In this document: positions 27,801 through 38,386 of the stretch, in pieces | Position numbering within the stretch: position 1 is the stretch's first letter | Layout: each line of letters opens with the position of its first letter | Source: Qipengyuania psychrotolerans | GTDB lineage: Bacteria; Pseudomonadota; Alphaproteobacteria; Sphingomonadales; Sphingomonadaceae | DNA length: 64,000 bases | Direction: 5' to 3' | Assembly: GCF_019711355.1 (NCBI RefSeq) | Contig: NZ_CP081297.1 | Location: forward strand, 1,178,001-1,242,000 | Position numbers and translations under genes: made by a program | The notes under the pieces: model-generated | Database searches by the model: none | Told to the model about the DNA's origin: nothing | What the model saw: the letters and a program-made list of their open reading frames with translations, nothing else

Positions 27801-29087
27801 TCAGCGCTGGTCCATCGGGACGTAATCGCGCTGCGTCGGTCCAGTGTAAAGCTGGCGCGGACGGCCGATGACCTGGCCGGGATCGGAAATCATCTCGTTC
27901 CACTGTGCAACCCATCCGACGGTACGGGCGAGGGCGAAGAGGGCGGTGAACATCGTCGTCGGGAAGCCGATTGCCGAAAGGATGATGCCGGAATAGAAAT
28001 CCACGTTCGGGAACAGCTTCTTTTCCTTGAAATAATCGTCATTGAGAGCGAGTTCTTCAAGCTGAAGCGCGGTTTCGAACACCGGATCCTTGACGTTCAG
28101 GGCGTCAAACACCTCACGGACAGTTTTCTGCATGACCGTGGCGCGCGGATCGTAGTTCTTATAAACCCGGTGGCCGAAGCCCATGAGGCGGAACGGATCG
28201 TTCTTGTCTTTCGCACGCTCGATATAATGCGGAATGCGATCGGGAGTGCCGATTTCCTGCAGCATGTTGAGCGCGGCTTCGTTCGCTCCGCCGTGCGCAG
28301 GGCCCCAGAGACACGCGATGCCAGCGGCGGTGCAGGCGAACGGATTAGCGCCCGACGAACCAGCAAGCCTTACGGTCGACGTCGATGCGTTCTGTTCGTG
28401 ATCGGCATGGAGGATGAAGATGCGATCCATGGCCTTCTCGACGGCCGGGTGCAGCTCATACTCTTCTGCAGGAACACCAAAAGTCATGCGCAGGAAGTTG
28501 CCCGTGTAGCTGAGGTCATTCCTCGGCTGCATGAACGGTTGGCCGATCGAGTACTTGTAAGCCCAAGCTGCAATTGTCGGCATCTTAGCGATCAGCCGGT
28601 GGCTGCTGATCTTGCGATGTTCCGGATCCGAAATATCCGTGCTGTCATGGTAGAACGCCGACAGCGCGCCAACGACACCGCACATGATTGCCATCGGGTG
28701 CGCATCGCGGCGGAAGCCCTGATAAAACTGGCGCAGCTGATCGTGCAGCATTGTGTGGCGGGTGATGGTGTAATCGAAGTCGCCAAGTTCATCCGGGCTC
28801 GGCAGTTCGCCATTGAGCAGCAGGTAGGCAACTTCCATGAAGCTCGAATTTTCGGCCAGTTGCCCGATCGGATAACCACGGTGCAGCAACACACCTTCTT
28901 CACCGTCGATATATGTCAGCGCGCTTTCGCAGCTTGCTGTGGACTTGTAGCCCGGATCATAGGTGAATGTGCCAGTCGTGCCGTAGAGCTTGCGGATGTC
29001 GATGACATCGGGCCCAACGCTTCCCTCAAGAATGGGAAAATTCTGGCTCTGTCCGCCAAGATCGAGAGTTGCCTGTTTATCGGCCAC
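27801..29087 (-). CDS. gltA: Citrate synthase
   Basis: Condenses acetyl-CoA and oxaloacetate, the entry step of the citric acid cycle. The 428-residue protein has the N-terminal beta extension of the type II hexameric enzyme. Active-site segments are [19 protein letters not shown] (about residue 266) and the [15 protein letters not shown] motif with the second catalytic histidine near residue 309; the catalytic aspartate falls in DVDFYSGI. It lies 14 nt after gltX on the same strand, so it may be partly co-transcribed with it, and has a strong terminator. Confidence 0.98.
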   Translation of the reverse strand: MADKQATLDLGGQSQNFPILEGSVGPDVIDIRKLYGTTGTFTYDPGYKSTASCESALTYIDGEEGVLLHRGYPIGQLAENSSFMEVAYLLLNGELPSPDELGDFDYTITRHTMLHDQLRQFYQGFRRDAHPMAIMCGVVGALSAFYHDSTDISDPEHRKISSHRLIAKMPTIAAWAYKYSIGQPFMQPRNDLSYTGNFLRMTFGVPAEEYELHPAVEKAMDRIFILHADHEQNASTSTVRLAGSSGANPFACTAAGIACLWGPAHGGANEAALNMLQEIGTPDRIPHYIERAKDKNDPFRLMGFGHRVYKNYDPRATVMQKTVREVFDALNVKDPVFETALQLEELALNDDYFKEKKLFPNVDFYSGIILSAIGFPTTMFTALFALARTVGWVAQWNEMISDPGQVIGRPRQLYTGPTQRDYVPMDQR

Positions 29088-29101
29088 GCGAGTCTCCTTA
29101 A

Positions 29102-30556
29102 TCAGCCGTTCTGTCCGGTACCTGCCGAGGATGCCTGCGCGTCGATGCGCGCCAGCGATTCCTCCTTGCCCAACAGGACCAGAACATCGAAAATTCCGGG
29201 CGACGTGGTTGTGCCCGTAAGTGCCGCACGCATGGGCTGCGCGAGCTTGCCCAGGCCCAATTCAAGCGCCTCGGCATATGATTTGGTAGTGGCTTCGAGA
29301 GCCTCGATTGTCCAGCTATTTTCCGCTCTCAAACGCTCGGCAAGTTCGCCGAGACGGGCACGCGTTTCCGCATTCAAAAGTTCAGCTGCTTTCTCGGTCA
29401 TTTCCAGCGGCCGTTTCTTGAACAAAAAGGCTGCACCTTCAGATAGTTCGTGCACGGTCTTGGCACGAGTTTTGAGGACCGGCATCGCCTCTGTCAGAAT
29501 TTGCTCATCGGCATCATCGCCAATTTCCGCAGCAACCAGCGAAGCAAGTCGGGCATCATCGGCCTCGCGGATATAGTGTGCGTTGAGATTCAACAGCTTC
29601 TTGATGTCGAAGCGAGAAGGACTTTTCCCGACCCCGTCGAGGTCGAACAGCTTGATCGCCTCGTCACGGGTGATCTCTTCGCGGTCACCGTGGGCCCAGC
29701 CAAGCCGAAGCAGGTAATTGAACAGGGCTTCAGGAAGGATGCCTTCTTCGTCGCGGTAAGCTTCCACTCCGATCGCGCCGTGACGTTTTGACAATTTCGC
29801 TCCGTCCGATCCATGGATCAGCGGAACATGGACATAGACCGGATCGGGCCAACCCCCTTCGATCTCGTTCATTGCCCGTATTACGGGCATCTGGCGAAAG
29901 GCATTGTTGAGATGATCGTCGCCCCGGATGATGTGGGTCACACCCATATCGTGATCGTCGACAACGACCGCCAGCATATACGTTGGTGTGCCGTCGGCGC
30001 GCAGCAGGATGTAATCGTCAATTTCGGCGTTCTTGACGGTAACGCTGCCCTGGACGGCATCGTCGATGGTCATCTCACCGTGTTCAGGTACCTTTAGACG
30101 AATGACGAATGGAGCACCTTCGGGCGCGTCGGCGGGATCGCGCTCTCTCCACCGGCGGTCATACCGCATGGGCTGCTTGTTGGCGCGCTGTTCGGCGCGC
30201 ATCTGTTCGAGCTCTTCAGATGTCGCATAGCACTTGTAGGCATGTCCTGCCTCCAGAAGCTTGTAGGCCACTTCGCTGTGGCGAGCTGCGCGGTCGGATT
30301 GAAATACTGGCGGTTCGTCATAATCGAGGCCAAGCCAGTCGAGACCTTCAAGGATCTTGTCGATGGCTTCCTGCGTGCTGCGCTTTTTGTCGGTGTCTTC
30401 GATGCGTAGCAGTGCCTTGCCGCCATAATGGCGGGCAAATAGCCAATTGAAAAGCGCGGTGCGCGCTCCACCAATGTGAAGGAAACCGGTCGGCGAGGGT
30501 GCAAATCGAGTAACGACCTGTCCAGCGGGTGTTGTTTTCCCGGTTTCGCTTGCCAT
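29102..30556 (-). CDS. gltX: Glutamyl-tRNA synthetase
   Basis: Charges tRNA-Glu. The class I signatures are intact: the HIGH-like [14 protein letters not shown] near residue 20 and the KMSKS-like AKLSKRHGA near residue 250. I chose the ATG at 30556 ([21 protein letters not shown]), giving 484 residues. An upstream in-frame extension would overlap the divergent comEC start and lacks family similarity. The gap to comEC is only 28 nt, so the promoters of the two must overlap. Confidence 0.97.
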   Translation of the reverse strand: MASETGKTTPAGQVVTRFAPSPTGFLHIGGARTALFNWLFARHYGGKALLRIEDTDKKRSTQEAIDKILEGLDWLGLDYDEPPVFQSDRAARHSEVAYKLLEAGHAYKCYATSEELEQMRAEQRANKQPMRYDRRWRERDPADAPEGAPFVIRLKVPEHGEMTIDDAVQGSVTVKNAEIDDYILLRADGTPTYMLAVVVDDHDMGVTHIIRGDDHLNNAFRQMPVIRAMNEIEGGWPDPVYVHVPLIHGSDGAKLSKRHGAIGVEAYRDEEGILPEALFNYLLRLGWAHGDREEITRDEAIKLFDLDGVGKSPSRFDIKKLLNLNAHYIREADDARLASLVAAEIGDDADEQILTEAMPVLKTRAKTVHELSEGAAFLFKKRPLEMTEKAAELLNAETRARLGELAERLRAENSWTIEALEATTKSYAEALELGLGKLAQPMRAALTGTTTSPGIFDVLVLLGKEESLARIDAQASSAGTGQNG

Positions 30557-30584
30557 TCTCTTTGCTTTCCTTTCAGAGACTTCC

Positions 30585-32774
30585 ATGGCGAATGACGGGA
30601 CGCCGATGGTACCATTTGGCGCGCCTGACGGCCCCGCCGATGCTGCAGTGCAGCGCCATTGGCGCATGCGCGCCATATTGTCCAGAACGGGCGATCATAC
30701 AGAGAAGTTTCTGGTCCAATCCGGGTTCGATAGGGGGCCTTGGCTCGCCGTGGCGTTTGCCGCTGGAATCGGTGCGTGGTTCTTGCTCGCGATGCCGTGG
30801 CAATGGATTGCCGGCTTGGTGATTGCTTTGGCTGCCGCCGTGTTTTCTCATGCGATCTGGCGCGGCGCGGAGGGTCGGCAGCACTTACGGCTTGCTGTCG
30901 GTGCGCTTGGATTGGCATTCGCACTAGGACTGACCACCGTGTGGGTGCGATCGGAGATGGTCGGAGCAGAGCCGATATCCCGGCCGATGCTTATGAAGCT
31001 CGATGCACGTATACTCGAGCGCACGGAACAGCCTTCGGAAGATAGGGTTCGGCTTGTCCTTGCCGCGCGGGACGCCGAAGCAGGGCGAGCGATCCGTGTG
31101 AGGGTGAATGTCCCAAACGACCATGACATGCCCGAACTTCGCGAAGGCGCGAGGGTAGAACTGCGAGCGCGCCTGATGCCGCCATCTCCGCCCCTGCTCC
31201 CCGGCGCTTATGATTTCGCGCGGGATGCATGGTTCAAAGGTTTCGCGGCTACCGGTTCGTTAGTCGGCGAGGTGCGAGTGACCGAGCCTGCAGAAGCCAA
31301 TGATGGCTGGCTGGCCGGAAAACAACGTGATCTTTCTGCGCATGTCCGATCGCGACTAAGCGGAGCACCGGGAACCATCGCGGCTGCATTTGCAACCGGA
31401 GACCGCGGAGGAATTGCGAAGGCCGATGAAGAGGCCATGCGGGATGCCGGCTTGACCCATCTTCTCTCAATCAGCGGATTGCACGTAAGCGCGGTAATCG
31501 CAGCGGCATATTTTCTGGCTATCAAGCTGCTTGCCTTGTGGCCTTGGCTGGCCCTGCGCGCCAGGCTGCCATTGCTGGCCGCTGCCGCTGCCGCGGGTGT
31601 GGGCATCGCCTATACGCTCCTTACCGGCGCTCAGGTTCCCACCGTAAGAAGTTGCATCGGGGCCGTTCTGGTTCTGGGCGCGCTAGCCCTGGGACGTGAG
31701 CCTTTGTCCCTGCGAATGGTGGCCGTAGCAGCGGGGGCCGTCTTGGTGCTATGGCCAGAATCTCTCGTTGGCCCAAGTTTCCAGATGAGTTTTTCTGCGG
31801 TCATTGCAATCGTAGCGCTCCATAATTCACAGCCAGTGAGGGATTTCCTGGCGCCCCGTGAGGAAGGCTGGACGAGAGTGATGTCCAGGCGCGTTCTGAT
31901 GTTGTTCATTACCGGCTTGGTGATCGAGATAGCCCTCACACCTATCGTGTTATTCCATTTCCATCGTTCTGGTCTCTACGGCGCATTTGCGAATGTTTTC
32001 GCAATTCCATTGGTCACGTTCTTGTCGATGCCACTGATTGCGCTCGCGCTATTTTTCGACCTTGTCGGAGCGGGCGCGCCGTTCTGGTGGCTCGCAGGCA
32101 AATCGCTCGAAATTCTCATTGCGATGGCGCATTTCACATCGTCACAGCCTGGAGCTGTCAAGCTCGTGCCGCATATGGGGCTAGGGATAATCTCTCTGTT
32201 CGTTGGGGGAGGGCTGTGGCTTGCCTTGTGGAGGGGCAGGGCGCGCTTGTTGGGCCTTGTTCCAGCGGCAATTGGCACAATTGCATTGGTGCTTAGCCCC
32301 GTCCCGGATCTGCTTATCACACGTGATGGGCGCAATGTCGGAATTACAAATCAGGACGGGCATCTCTTCGTTCTGCGCGGTGCGCCGGGCTCTTATTCGA
32401 GAACCAACATTGTCGAACTGGCAGGGAGCGAGGCCGAGGCCATGCCCATAGAGGAATATCCCGGCGCGCGGTGCAGCGCAGATTTTTGCTCCATCGGGCT
32501 CAGCAGAGGGGAACGGGACTGGTCGATTCTTGTCGCCCTCAACCGTCAGAGGATTGATGAGCGCCAGTTAGCCGCTGCGTGCGAGCTGTCTGATCTTGTC
32601 ATTGCAGATCGGTGGCTGCCGAGAAGTTGCAAGCCCAAATGGGCGAAGATCGACGGCCGCTTCGTAGCAGAGAATGGCGGTACATCTGTGTACCTGGCAG
32701 ACGAACGGATCGACACCGTTGCATCGGCTCAGGGGCAACATGGCTGGTGGAAAACGGACGCCGAAAAATATTGA
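30585..32774 (+). CDS. comEC: ComEC/Rec2 family competence protein
   Basis: Predicted inner-membrane channel for uptake of single-stranded DNA. The 729-residue protein has a DUF4131-like N-terminal part with three membrane segments (about 45-110), a soluble OB-like region (to about 230), then the Competence domain with the signature LTHLLSISGLHVSAVIAAAY and about seven further helices. After the last helix there is a short C-terminal region without a metallo-beta-lactamase HxHxDH motif, as in many alphaproteobacterial members. No other competence genes are in the window, so uptake ability is not established. Confidence 0.92.
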   Translation: MANDGTPMVPFGAPDGPADAAVQRHWRMRAILSRTGDHTEKFLVQSGFDRGPWLAVAFAAGIGAWFLLAMPWQWIAGLVIALAAAVFSHAIWRGAEGRQHLRLAVGALGLAFALGLTTVWVRSEMVGAEPISRPMLMKLDARILERTEQPSEDRVRLVLAARDAEAGRAIRVRVNVPNDHDMPELREGARVELRARLMPPSPPLLPGAYDFARDAWFKGFAATGSLVGEVRVTEPAEANDGWLAGKQRDLSAHVRSRLSGAPGTIAAAFATGDRGGIAKADEEAMRDAGLTHLLSISGLHVSAVIAAAYFLAIKLLALWPWLALRARLPLLAAAAAAGVGIAYTLLTGAQVPTVRSCIGAVLVLGALALGREPLSLRMVAVAAGAVLVLWPESLVGPSFQMSFSAVIAIVALHNSQPVRDFLAPREEGWTRVMSRRVLMLFITGLVIEIALTPIVLFHFHRSGLYGAFANVFAIPLVTFLSMPLIALALFFDLVGAGAPFWWLAGKSLEILIAMAHFTSSQPGAVKLVPHMGLGIISLFVGGGLWLALWRGRARLLGLVPAAIGTIALVLSPVPDLLITRDGRNVGITNQDGHLFVLRGAPGSYSRTNIVELAGSEAEAMPIEEYPGARCSADFCSIGLSRGERDWSILVALNRQRIDERQLAAACELSDLVIADRWLPRSCKPKWAKIDGRFVAENGGTSVYLADERIDTVASAQGQHGWWKTDAEKY

Positions 32775-32804
32775 AAAAAAGGGCGCCCGCATCAGCAAGC
32801 GCCC
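32774..32804 (-). terminator. Intrinsic terminator of lexA
   Basis: Read on the minus strand, GGGCGC pairs with GCGCCC around a 12-nt loop and is followed by seven T residues (32780-32774). It overlaps the last base of comEC and lies 24 nt after the lexA stop. A single hairpin serves this convergent pair. Confidence 0.85.
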
Positions 32805-32827
32805 CATTTCAATTCAAGTATCTCAGA

Positions 32828-33532
32828 TCAATGGTAGCGACGCAGCAGTCCAGCCAGCTTACCTTGGACCTGCACTCGGCTCGCTTCGTAAACCTGAGGT
32901 TCGTATGCGCCATTGGCGGGGTCGAGGCGGACCATCGGACCCTCTTTGCGGAGGTACTTGAGGGTCGCTTCCTCATTGTCGACCAGTGCGACCACAATTT
33001 CACCATCCCGGGCAGTTTCGGTGCGCTGCACTAGCGCAAAATCACCGTCGAAAATTCCCGCTTCGATCATGGAATCACCTGAAACTTCGAGCGCATAGTG
33101 ATCGCCCGGGCCAAGCAGGGCCGCAGGTACTGGCATGCTGGACTGGCCTTCGATGGCTTCAATCGGTGCACCGGCCGCAATCCTGCCATGCAATGGGACG
33201 TCGATAATGTCATTTGCCGCTCGCGGCGCAATCGCTTTAGCGGCGTGCGCGGCGACAATGGTATCATTTGCTGATGACACCTTTGCCGGTTGAGCGGAGG
33301 CTGGCAGCGTGACCGCATCTTCTGGCAACTTGATCACTTCAAGCGCCCGAGCCCGATTGGGAAGCCGCCGGATGAAGCCGCGTTCTTCAAGCGCGGAAAT
33401 CAGGCGGTGCACGCCAGACTTGCTCTTCAAATCAAGCGCTTCTTTCATTTCTTCGAAAGAAGGCGAAATGCCGGTATCTTCCAGCTTCTGCTGGATGAAC
33501 CGAATTAATTCGTGCTGCTTTGCGGTCAGCAT
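32828..33532 (-). CDS. lexA: LexA repressor
   Basis: SOS-response repressor that self-cleaves when RecA is activated. The 234-residue protein has an N-terminal winged helix-turn-helix ([20 protein letters not shown]), a linker, then the S24 protease domain. The cleavage pair Ala-Gly is in [14 protein letters not shown]. The catalytic serine is in SGDSMIEAG, and the lysine region is [15 protein letters not shown]. Length suits alphaproteobacterial LexA, whose linker is long. A GAAC-N7-GAAC box lies 34-48 nt upstream, so autoregulation is expected. Confidence 0.97.
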   Translation of the reverse strand: MLTAKQHELIRFIQQKLEDTGISPSFEEMKEALDLKSKSGVHRLISALEERGFIRRLPNRARALEVIKLPEDAVTLPASAQPAKVSSANDTIVAAHAAKAIAPRAANDIIDVPLHGRIAAGAPIEAIEGQSSMPVPAALLGPGDHYALEVSGDSMIEAGIFDGDFALVQRTETARDGEIVVALVDNEEATLKYLRKEGPMVRLDPANGAYEPQVYEASRVQVQGKLAGLLRRYH

Positions 33533-33565
33533 CAGGTCACTCCCTGGTTCCAGTTCACTTAATGC

Positions 33566-33580
33566 GAACGAATGTGGAAC
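33566..33580 (-). promoter_or_regulatory. Alphaproteobacterial LexA box upstream of lexA
   Basis: GAAC at 33566-33569, seven bases, GAAC at 33577-33580. On the coding strand it reads GTTC-N7-GTTC, the direct-repeat SOS box known for alphaproteobacteria. It is 34 nt before the lexA start, where a repressor would block RNA polymerase. Confidence 0.85.
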
Positions 33581-33638
33581 AATTAGGCAACCATTTTTTC
33601 AAAGTCAAGCAATTCAGCCATTTCTGGGCAATGGAACG

Positions 33639-33650
33639 GAACAGGTGTTC
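33639..33650. promoter_or_regulatory. Inverted GAAC-N4-GTTC element in the lexA leader region
   Basis: GAACAGGTGTTC is a perfect palindrome of the form GAAC-N4-GTTC, the SOS-box shape of Gram-positive bacteria. A further GAAC is at 33634. It lies just after the moaC stop and about 107 nt upstream of lexA. It may be a second operator or chance. Confidence 0.35.
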
Positions 33651-33655
33651 CCGTT

Positions 33656-34129
33656 TCAGTCCTGTGCTCGCCAGTGTCCTGACTTGCCTCCGACCTTTTC
33701 CAAGAGCCGAATACCCTCGATACGCATCCCTTTATCGATAGCTTTGCCCATATCGTAGAGCGTCAACAGTGCTACCGAAACGGCAGTGAGCGCTTCCATC
33801 TCGATCCCGGTTTTGCCGACCAGTCTGGCAGTGGCCTGGACGCGAATGGCTCGCTCTTCAATCTCGATATCGACGACCATCGAATCGAGCCCCAGTGGGT
33901 GACAAAGCGGAATGAGTTCGCCGGTCCGCTTGGCCGCCAGAATGCCGGCAATACGAGCGGCCGCGACTGCATCGCCTTTTGGATTTCCACCGGATGAAAG
34001 TGCCTCAAGCGCCTCTTGTGACATCACGATGCGCCCTTCGGCGGTTGCACTGCGCTCGGTCTCAGGCTTTGTAGAAACATCCACCATCCTTGCGGCACCG
34101 CTTTCATCAAGATGCGTCAGGCGTGTCAT
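33656..34129 (-). CDS. moaC: Cyclic pyranopterin monophosphate synthase
   Basis: Second step of molybdenum cofactor synthesis, making cyclic pyranopterin monophosphate. The 157-residue protein shows [20 protein letters not shown], the [20 protein letters not shown] strand, and the C-terminal signature [20 protein letters not shown] followed by [12 protein letters not shown] with the catalytic Lys and Asp. It overlaps trpC by 4 nt as the last gene of the trp block. No other moa genes are nearby; coupling of moaC to trpDC also occurs in other alphaproteobacteria. Confidence 0.96.
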   Translation of the reverse strand: MTRLTHLDESGAARMVDVSTKPETERSATAEGRIVMSQEALEALSSGGNPKGDAVAAARIAGILAAKRTGELIPLCHPLGLDSMVVDIEIEERAIRVQATARLVGKTGIEMEALTAVSVALLTLYDMGKAIDKGMRIEGIRLLEKVGGKSGHWRAQD

Positions 34130-34929
34130 AATGAGCTGTCAGAACCTGGGGAAAGAAGAGTGCGGGTCGCCAGTTCAACGTCGGCCTGCCGCATCAGGCT
34201 TTCTCCGACGAGAAATGTATTCACTCCTGCACGCGAAAGACGGTTGCAGTCATCATTCGTGAAAATGCCGCTTTCGCCAACAATGAGCGACCCTGCCGGG
34301 GCGAGCGGAGCAAGTGCTTCAGTGATACCCAAGTCAGTTTCGAAGGTCTTCAGGTTGCGGTTATTAATGCCGATCAGTCGTGACTGAAGGCGTGCGGCGC
34401 GCTCCAGTTCTTCGGCATCGTGAACCTCGACCAGCACGTCCATTCCGCGCTCGACGGCAGCGGCTTCGATCTCATGCATGACTCCATCTTCAAGCGCAGC
34501 GACGATAATCAGGATCGCATCGGCACCAATGGATCGCGCTTCTGAAACTTGCCACGGGTCAACCATGAAGTCCTTGCGAAGAACCGGCAAAGTGCAAGCT
34601 GCCCTCGCTTCGATCAGATAGCTTTCATGGCCCTGGAAATACGGAGCGTCTGTGAGAACCGACAGGCATGCCGCACCGCCGCGTTCATACGCCTTCGCGT
34701 GATCGGCGGGGTCAAAGTGTTCACGAATGAGGCCTTTGGAAGGGGAGGCTTTCTTGATCTCGGCGATCAGACCAAAGCCGCTCTTTTGCGCTTCCTCAAG
34801 GGCATTGCGGAAGCCTCTGGGCGCATCGATATTGCGCGAACCCAGATCAAGCTGCGAGAGACTTGCCTTGGTTTTGCGCGCAGCCACTTCATCGCGCTTG
34901 GTGGCACAAATTTCCTCGAGTTTATTCAC
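34126..34929 (-). CDS. trpC: Indole-3-glycerol phosphate synthase
   Basis: Closes the indole ring in tryptophan synthesis. The TIM-barrel motifs [15 protein letters not shown] (about residue 56), [13 protein letters not shown] and [15 protein letters not shown] are intact, with the C-terminal phosphate site [11 protein letters not shown]. The 267-residue enzyme is monofunctional, not fused to TrpF. The gene overlaps both neighbours by 4 nt. Confidence 0.97.
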   Translation of the reverse strand: MNKLEEICATKRDEVAARKTKASLSQLDLGSRNIDAPRGFRNALEEAQKSGFGLIAEIKKASPSKGLIREHFDPADHAKAYERGGAACLSVLTDAPYFQGHESYLIEARAACTLPVLRKDFMVDPWQVSEARSIGADAILIIVAALEDGVMHEIEAAAVERGMDVLVEVHDAEELERAARLQSRLIGINNRNLKTFETDLGITEALAPLAPAGSLIVGESGIFTNDDCNRLSRAGVNTFLVGESLMRQADVELATRTLLSPGSDSSL

Positions 34930-35918
34930 TGCGCCATCTCGATCCAGTTTGCGAGGAGCTCTTTCGCCCTCCCGCTATCGAGTGCTTCTGCGCCAGTTTC
35001 GGCGGCTTCTGTCCAGTCTTCGGTACGTCCCGCTACAATCAGGGTCGCAGCTGCATTGAACAGCACTGCGTCGCGGTAGGGTCCCGGTGTGCCTAGCAAC
35101 AGAGCCTCGAGCGCTTTCGCGTTATGCACCGGATCACCGCCGCGAATGGCTTCGACCGGTGCGTGCGGCAAGTTTGCCTGAACCGCGAGCACGCGGCGCA
35201 TTTCGAAATCGTTGCCAGAGACATCAGCGAGTTCGTTGCCGCCCGCGAGAGACAATTCGTCGAGACCTTCGTCGCCCGAAGCGATAAAAGTGCGCTCCGT
35301 ACCGAGCATCGCCTTGGCCTTCGCATAGATGGGTACATAGGCTGGGCGAGCGATGCCGATCAGCTGGCGCTTTACGCCTGCCGGATTGGAAAGCGGACCC
35401 ATCAGATTGAAAATGGTCCGGACCCCCAGTTTTTGGCGGATCGGTTGGATGCGGCCCATCGCAGGGTGATGGTTCTTGGCGAACAGGAAGCAAATTCCCA
35501 GCTCTGCCAGTGTCTTCTCCGCCGTTCTTCCCGCCGCCTCCATGTCGAGACCCAAGGCTTCAAGGGTGTCCGCAGCGCCCGATTTCGAGCTAGCAGCACG
35601 GTTACCGTGCTTGGCGACACTTACCCCGCAGGCCGCGACAACAAGGCTAACGGCGGTTGAAACATTGAGTGTATGGTGGCCGTCGCCGCCGGTCCCGCAA
35701 CAATCGACCGTGCCATCTGGCGCGTTGATCGGGATCAGGCGGGCTCGGAGAGCGCGGGCGGCGCCAGCGATTTCCTCAGCCGTTTCGCTTCGGGCTGACA
35801 TATCTACCAGGAAGCGGGCAATCTCATCATCGGAAGTTTCACCGTCCAGGATCCAGCCAAAGACTTCTTCTGCCTTTTCAGCATCGAGGTGGATGTCGGC
35901 TGCGGGTAGTTGCTTCAT
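34926..35918 (-). CDS. trpD: Anthranilate phosphoribosyltransferase
   Basis: Transfers phosphoribose to anthranilate. The PRPP motif [15 protein letters not shown] is near residue 79, followed by [21 protein letters not shown] and the conserved [15 protein letters not shown]. The 330-residue protein is the standalone enzyme, with the glutaminase encoded separately by trpG. It overlaps trpG and trpC by 4 nt each. Confidence 0.97.
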   Translation of the reverse strand: MKQLPAADIHLDAEKAEEVFGWILDGETSDDEIARFLVDMSARSETAEEIAGAARALRARLIPINAPDGTVDCCGTGGDGHHTLNVSTAVSLVVAACGVSVAKHGNRAASSKSGAADTLEALGLDMEAAGRTAEKTLAELGICFLFAKNHHPAMGRIQPIRQKLGVRTIFNLMGPLSNPAGVKRQLIGIARPAYVPIYAKAKAMLGTERTFIASGDEGLDELSLAGGNELADVSGNDFEMRRVLAVQANLPHAPVEAIRGGDPVHNAKALEALLLGTPGPYRDAVLFNAAATLIVAGRTEDWTEAAETGAEALDSGRAKELLANWIEMAQ

Positions 35919-36529
35919 GCTGGAACCTGGGCCTCAATGCCGCAAATGTGGAGGAAATTGGCGAGCAAGGCGTGACCATGCTCGGTCGCGATACTTTCCG
36001 GGTGGAACTGTACGCCATGAATAGGAAGGGTTTTGTGGCGGAACCCCATGACGCTCGAACCATCAAGGCCGGGGGTCTCGCTTTGTGCGTTGATCTCGAG
36101 GCAGTCGGGAATGTCTTCAACAACGAGCGAGTGATAACGGGTAGCGAGATAGGGTGATGGCAAACCTGCAAAGACGCCGCTGCCGTTGTGGGTGACGTCA
36201 CTGGTTTTGCCATGCATCAAGCCGCCGCGCACAACGCGCCCGCCGAAGTGTTGACCGATGGCCTGGTGGCCAAGGCACACCCCGAGGAGGGGCTTCCCTG
36301 CTTCGGCGCAAGCTGCAACCAGATCGAGGCTCATGCCGGCTTCGTTTGGCGTGCAGGGTCCAGGTGAAATGAGGTAGCCATCAGCATTGGCGGCAATGGC
36401 CTCTGCGGCGGTAACCGCATCATTGCGGACCACTTTCACCTCCGCGCCCAGTTCCATCAGGTAATGGACGAGGTTGAAAGTGAAGCTATCGTAGTTGTCT
36501 ACGACGAAGATTGTCCGGCTGTCGGTCAT
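35915..36529 (-). CDS. trpG: Anthranilate synthase glutaminase component
   Basis: Class I glutamine amidotransferase that supplies ammonia to TrpE. The catalytic cysteine lies in [17 protein letters not shown], with the His and Glu in [15 protein letters not shown]. The N-terminus [17 protein letters not shown] is typical. I use the ATG at 36529 (204 residues) rather than a TTG 12 nt upstream. It is separated from trpE by two unrelated genes. A dual role with aminodeoxychorismate synthase is possible in such genomes. Confidence 0.96.
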   Translation of the reverse strand: MTDSRTIFVVDNYDSFTFNLVHYLMELGAEVKVVRNDAVTAAEAIAANADGYLISPGPCTPNEAGMSLDLVAACAEAGKPLLGVCLGHQAIGQHFGGRVVRGGLMHGKTSDVTHNGSGVFAGLPSPYLATRYHSLVVEDIPDCLEINAQSETPGLDGSSVMGFRHKTLPIHGVQFHPESIATEHGHALLANFLHICGIEAQVPA

Positions 36530-36588
36530 GTATGGCGTCAATGGCGCTGCGCGTGATCGGTTTCAAGCAATCAAAACCAGTCGCGACG

Positions 36589-37551
36589 TCAAACCTGCTT
36601 GCCGGCCAGTTTGTCAGTCGCTCTGACAAGCCCATCGATAATGCCCGGTTCGCTGGCGCTGTGACCGGCATCGTGAACGATCCACAGCCCTGCTTCGGGC
36701 CACGCTTTCTTGAGCGCCCACGCACTGGTTGGCGGAGTACATATGTCGTGACGCCCCTGGACAATGATGCCCGGAATGCCTTCAAGCTTGTCGACATCGG
36801 CGAGCAACTGGGCTTCTTCGAGATAGAAATCATTCAGGAAATAGCGCGCGCAGATGCGGGCGAATGGCACGGCTTTCGACGCATCCGCGAAGCTGTCGAG
36901 CAGGTCGGTATCAGGCAGCAAAGTTGCGACCTGGCCCTCCCAGATAGACCATGCTTTCGCTGCCGTCAGACGGGTTTCCTCGTCATCGCTGGTAAGCCTC
37001 GTGTGGAATGCTTCCACTAGGTTGCCCCGTTCGCACTCCGGTATGACGCTGATAAAATCGTCCCATGCCTCGGCCATGATCTCACTTGCGCCGTAACTAT
37101 AGAGCCATTGTTTTTCCTTGGCGCGCGCGAGGAACACACCGCGCAGTACGAGTTCGCTCACACGTTCCGGATGCTTTTGGGCGTAGGCGAGGGCGAGTGT
37201 CGATCCCCAACTGCCGCCGAATGCCTGCCATTTCTCGTGGCCGCACATTTCGCGCAAGCGTTCGATATCGGCCACGATGCGCCATGTGTCGTTGTTCTCG
37301 ATCTCTGCAAATGGGAGCGATTTACCGCAGCCGCGCTGGTCGAAAAGCAGAACGTCGTAAAGTTCGGGATCCCACTGCCGGCGATGTGAGGGGCTCATCC
37401 CTCCGCCAGGGCCGCCATGAAGGAACACAGCAGGCTTCGCCCCCGGTGTCCCTACGCGTTCGTAATAGAGCGAGTGACCTTCACCGACGTCCAGCATCCC
37501 CGTCTCGTATGGTTCGATCTCGGGATACAGATTTCGCCGCGTGTCACTCAT
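36589..37551 (-). CDS. pip: Proline iminopeptidase
   Basis: Alpha/beta hydrolase (S33 family) that removes N-terminal proline from peptides. The oxyanion motif HGGPGGGMSPSHRRQWDPE is near residue 44, the nucleophile elbow GGSWGSTLALAYAQKHP near residue 110, and the catalytic histidine in HDAGHSASEPG near the end. I chose the ATG at 37551 (MSDTRRNLYPEIEPYETG), giving 320 residues, the normal size. It overlaps the upstream lipoprotein gene by 8 nt, so it is translated within the trpE-trpG block. Confidence 0.93.
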   Translation of the reverse strand: MSDTRRNLYPEIEPYETGMLDVGEGHSLYYERVGTPGAKPAVFLHGGPGGGMSPSHRRQWDPELYDVLLFDQRGCGKSLPFAEIENNDTWRIVADIERLREMCGHEKWQAFGGSWGSTLALAYAQKHPERVSELVLRGVFLARAKEKQWLYSYGASEIMAEAWDDFISVIPECERGNLVEAFHTRLTSDDEETRLTAAKAWSIWEGQVATLLPDTDLLDSFADASKAVPFARICARYFLNDFYLEEAQLLADVDKLEGIPGIIVQGRHDICTPPTSAWALKKAWPEAGLWIVHDAGHSASEPGIIDGLVRATDKLAGKQV

Positions 37552-38386
37552 CGTCAGAGACCTTTCTTTCGACGGCCACAATCGGGCCAATTGGAGCGCC
37601 GGTATCGAGCCGGTCGGTTGCCGGGTTCCATAGCCCTGAAACATTCCCGTCAAGATAAAGAGCGTCTGACACTTTCAGCTCGTCACGATAGAAACGGGCA
37701 AGCTTTCCAAACGAGATCGGGGCATTGGAAATGACAAAGTGCGCCCGTCCGCGGTCATCGATACCGACACCGTTCCGCACCAGCCGGGAGGGGCCATCCT
37801 GACTGATTTCCGGATGAATCTTTCCGTCAATCACGAGCATCGGTCCGGACTGTGTGCCGAATTCGGGACGATCGCTGACATTTGCCAGGAAATCTTCGGT
37901 GGTCCTGATTTCCCAAGAGTCGCCCGTGCCGAAAAACACGCCGTTGGGCTTCAGGTGGAAGTTGCCTTCCCCGTCATTCGTATTGAGTGCCTTCAATCGC
38001 TCGGAATTCACGACGAAGTAGCCGATTGGCTGGCCTTCCTCGTCGTACATTCCTGCATTCATTGCAAAAGCCATTTCCACAGGATCACGCGAGCGCGAGT
38101 AGGCCGAGAGGCTGCGGTAAGTTACGCCTTCGTCGCTGGCGAGCGCCATTCGGATGCGGTGCCTTGAAGGCACGGCAAGACAGTGAGTTAGCGAAGTATC
38201 CTCGAAAATGATCGAGCGGCAGGCGCTTTCCACCTGGCTTGCGACCAAGGGGGTTTCGCTTGGCGTAGGGCTGGGGGTTGCCTCAGCCTGACCGTCAATT
38301 CGCGTCCGCGTAACAGGCTCTCCGCCCTGCGGTGGTTCGCATGCGGACAGGATCATCAATGGTAATGCGACCAGAAGGTATTTCAT
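37544..38386 (-). CDS. Lipoprotein with a phosphodiester-glycosidase-like (DUF2233) domain
   Basis: A 280-residue predicted lipoprotein. The ATG at 38386 gives MKYLLVALPLMILSACEPPQ with a lipobox LSAC, so it should be anchored in the envelope after cleavage before the cysteine. A short Pro/Thr/Ser linker follows. The main domain has the NAGPA/DUF2233 signatures AFAMNAGMYDEEGQPIGYFV and SGPMLVIDGKIHP, and near the end ALYLDGNVSGLWNP. The family includes phosphodiester glycosidases acting on envelope or exported polysaccharide. The start overlaps the trpE stop (ATGA). Its presence inside a trp operon is unexpected. Confidence 0.85.
   Translation of the reverse strand: MKYLLVALPLMILSACEPPQGGEPVTRTRIDGQAEATPSPTPSETPLVASQVESACRSIIFEDTSLTHCLAVPSRHRIRMALASDEGVTYRSLSAYSRSRDPVEMAFAMNAGMYDEEGQPIGYFVVNSERLKALNTNDGEGNFHLKPNGVFFGTGDSWEIRTTEDFLANVSDRPEFGTQSGPMLVIDGKIHPEISQDGPSRLVRNGVGIDDRGRAHFVISNAPISFGKLARFYRDELKVSDALYLDGNVSGLWNPATDRLDTGAPIGPIVAVERKVSDDE

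Noticed and set aside
27795..29576. A 593-residue plus-strand frame opposite gltA and gltX
   Set aside because: It runs antisense through two certain genes and their junction and resembles no protein family.
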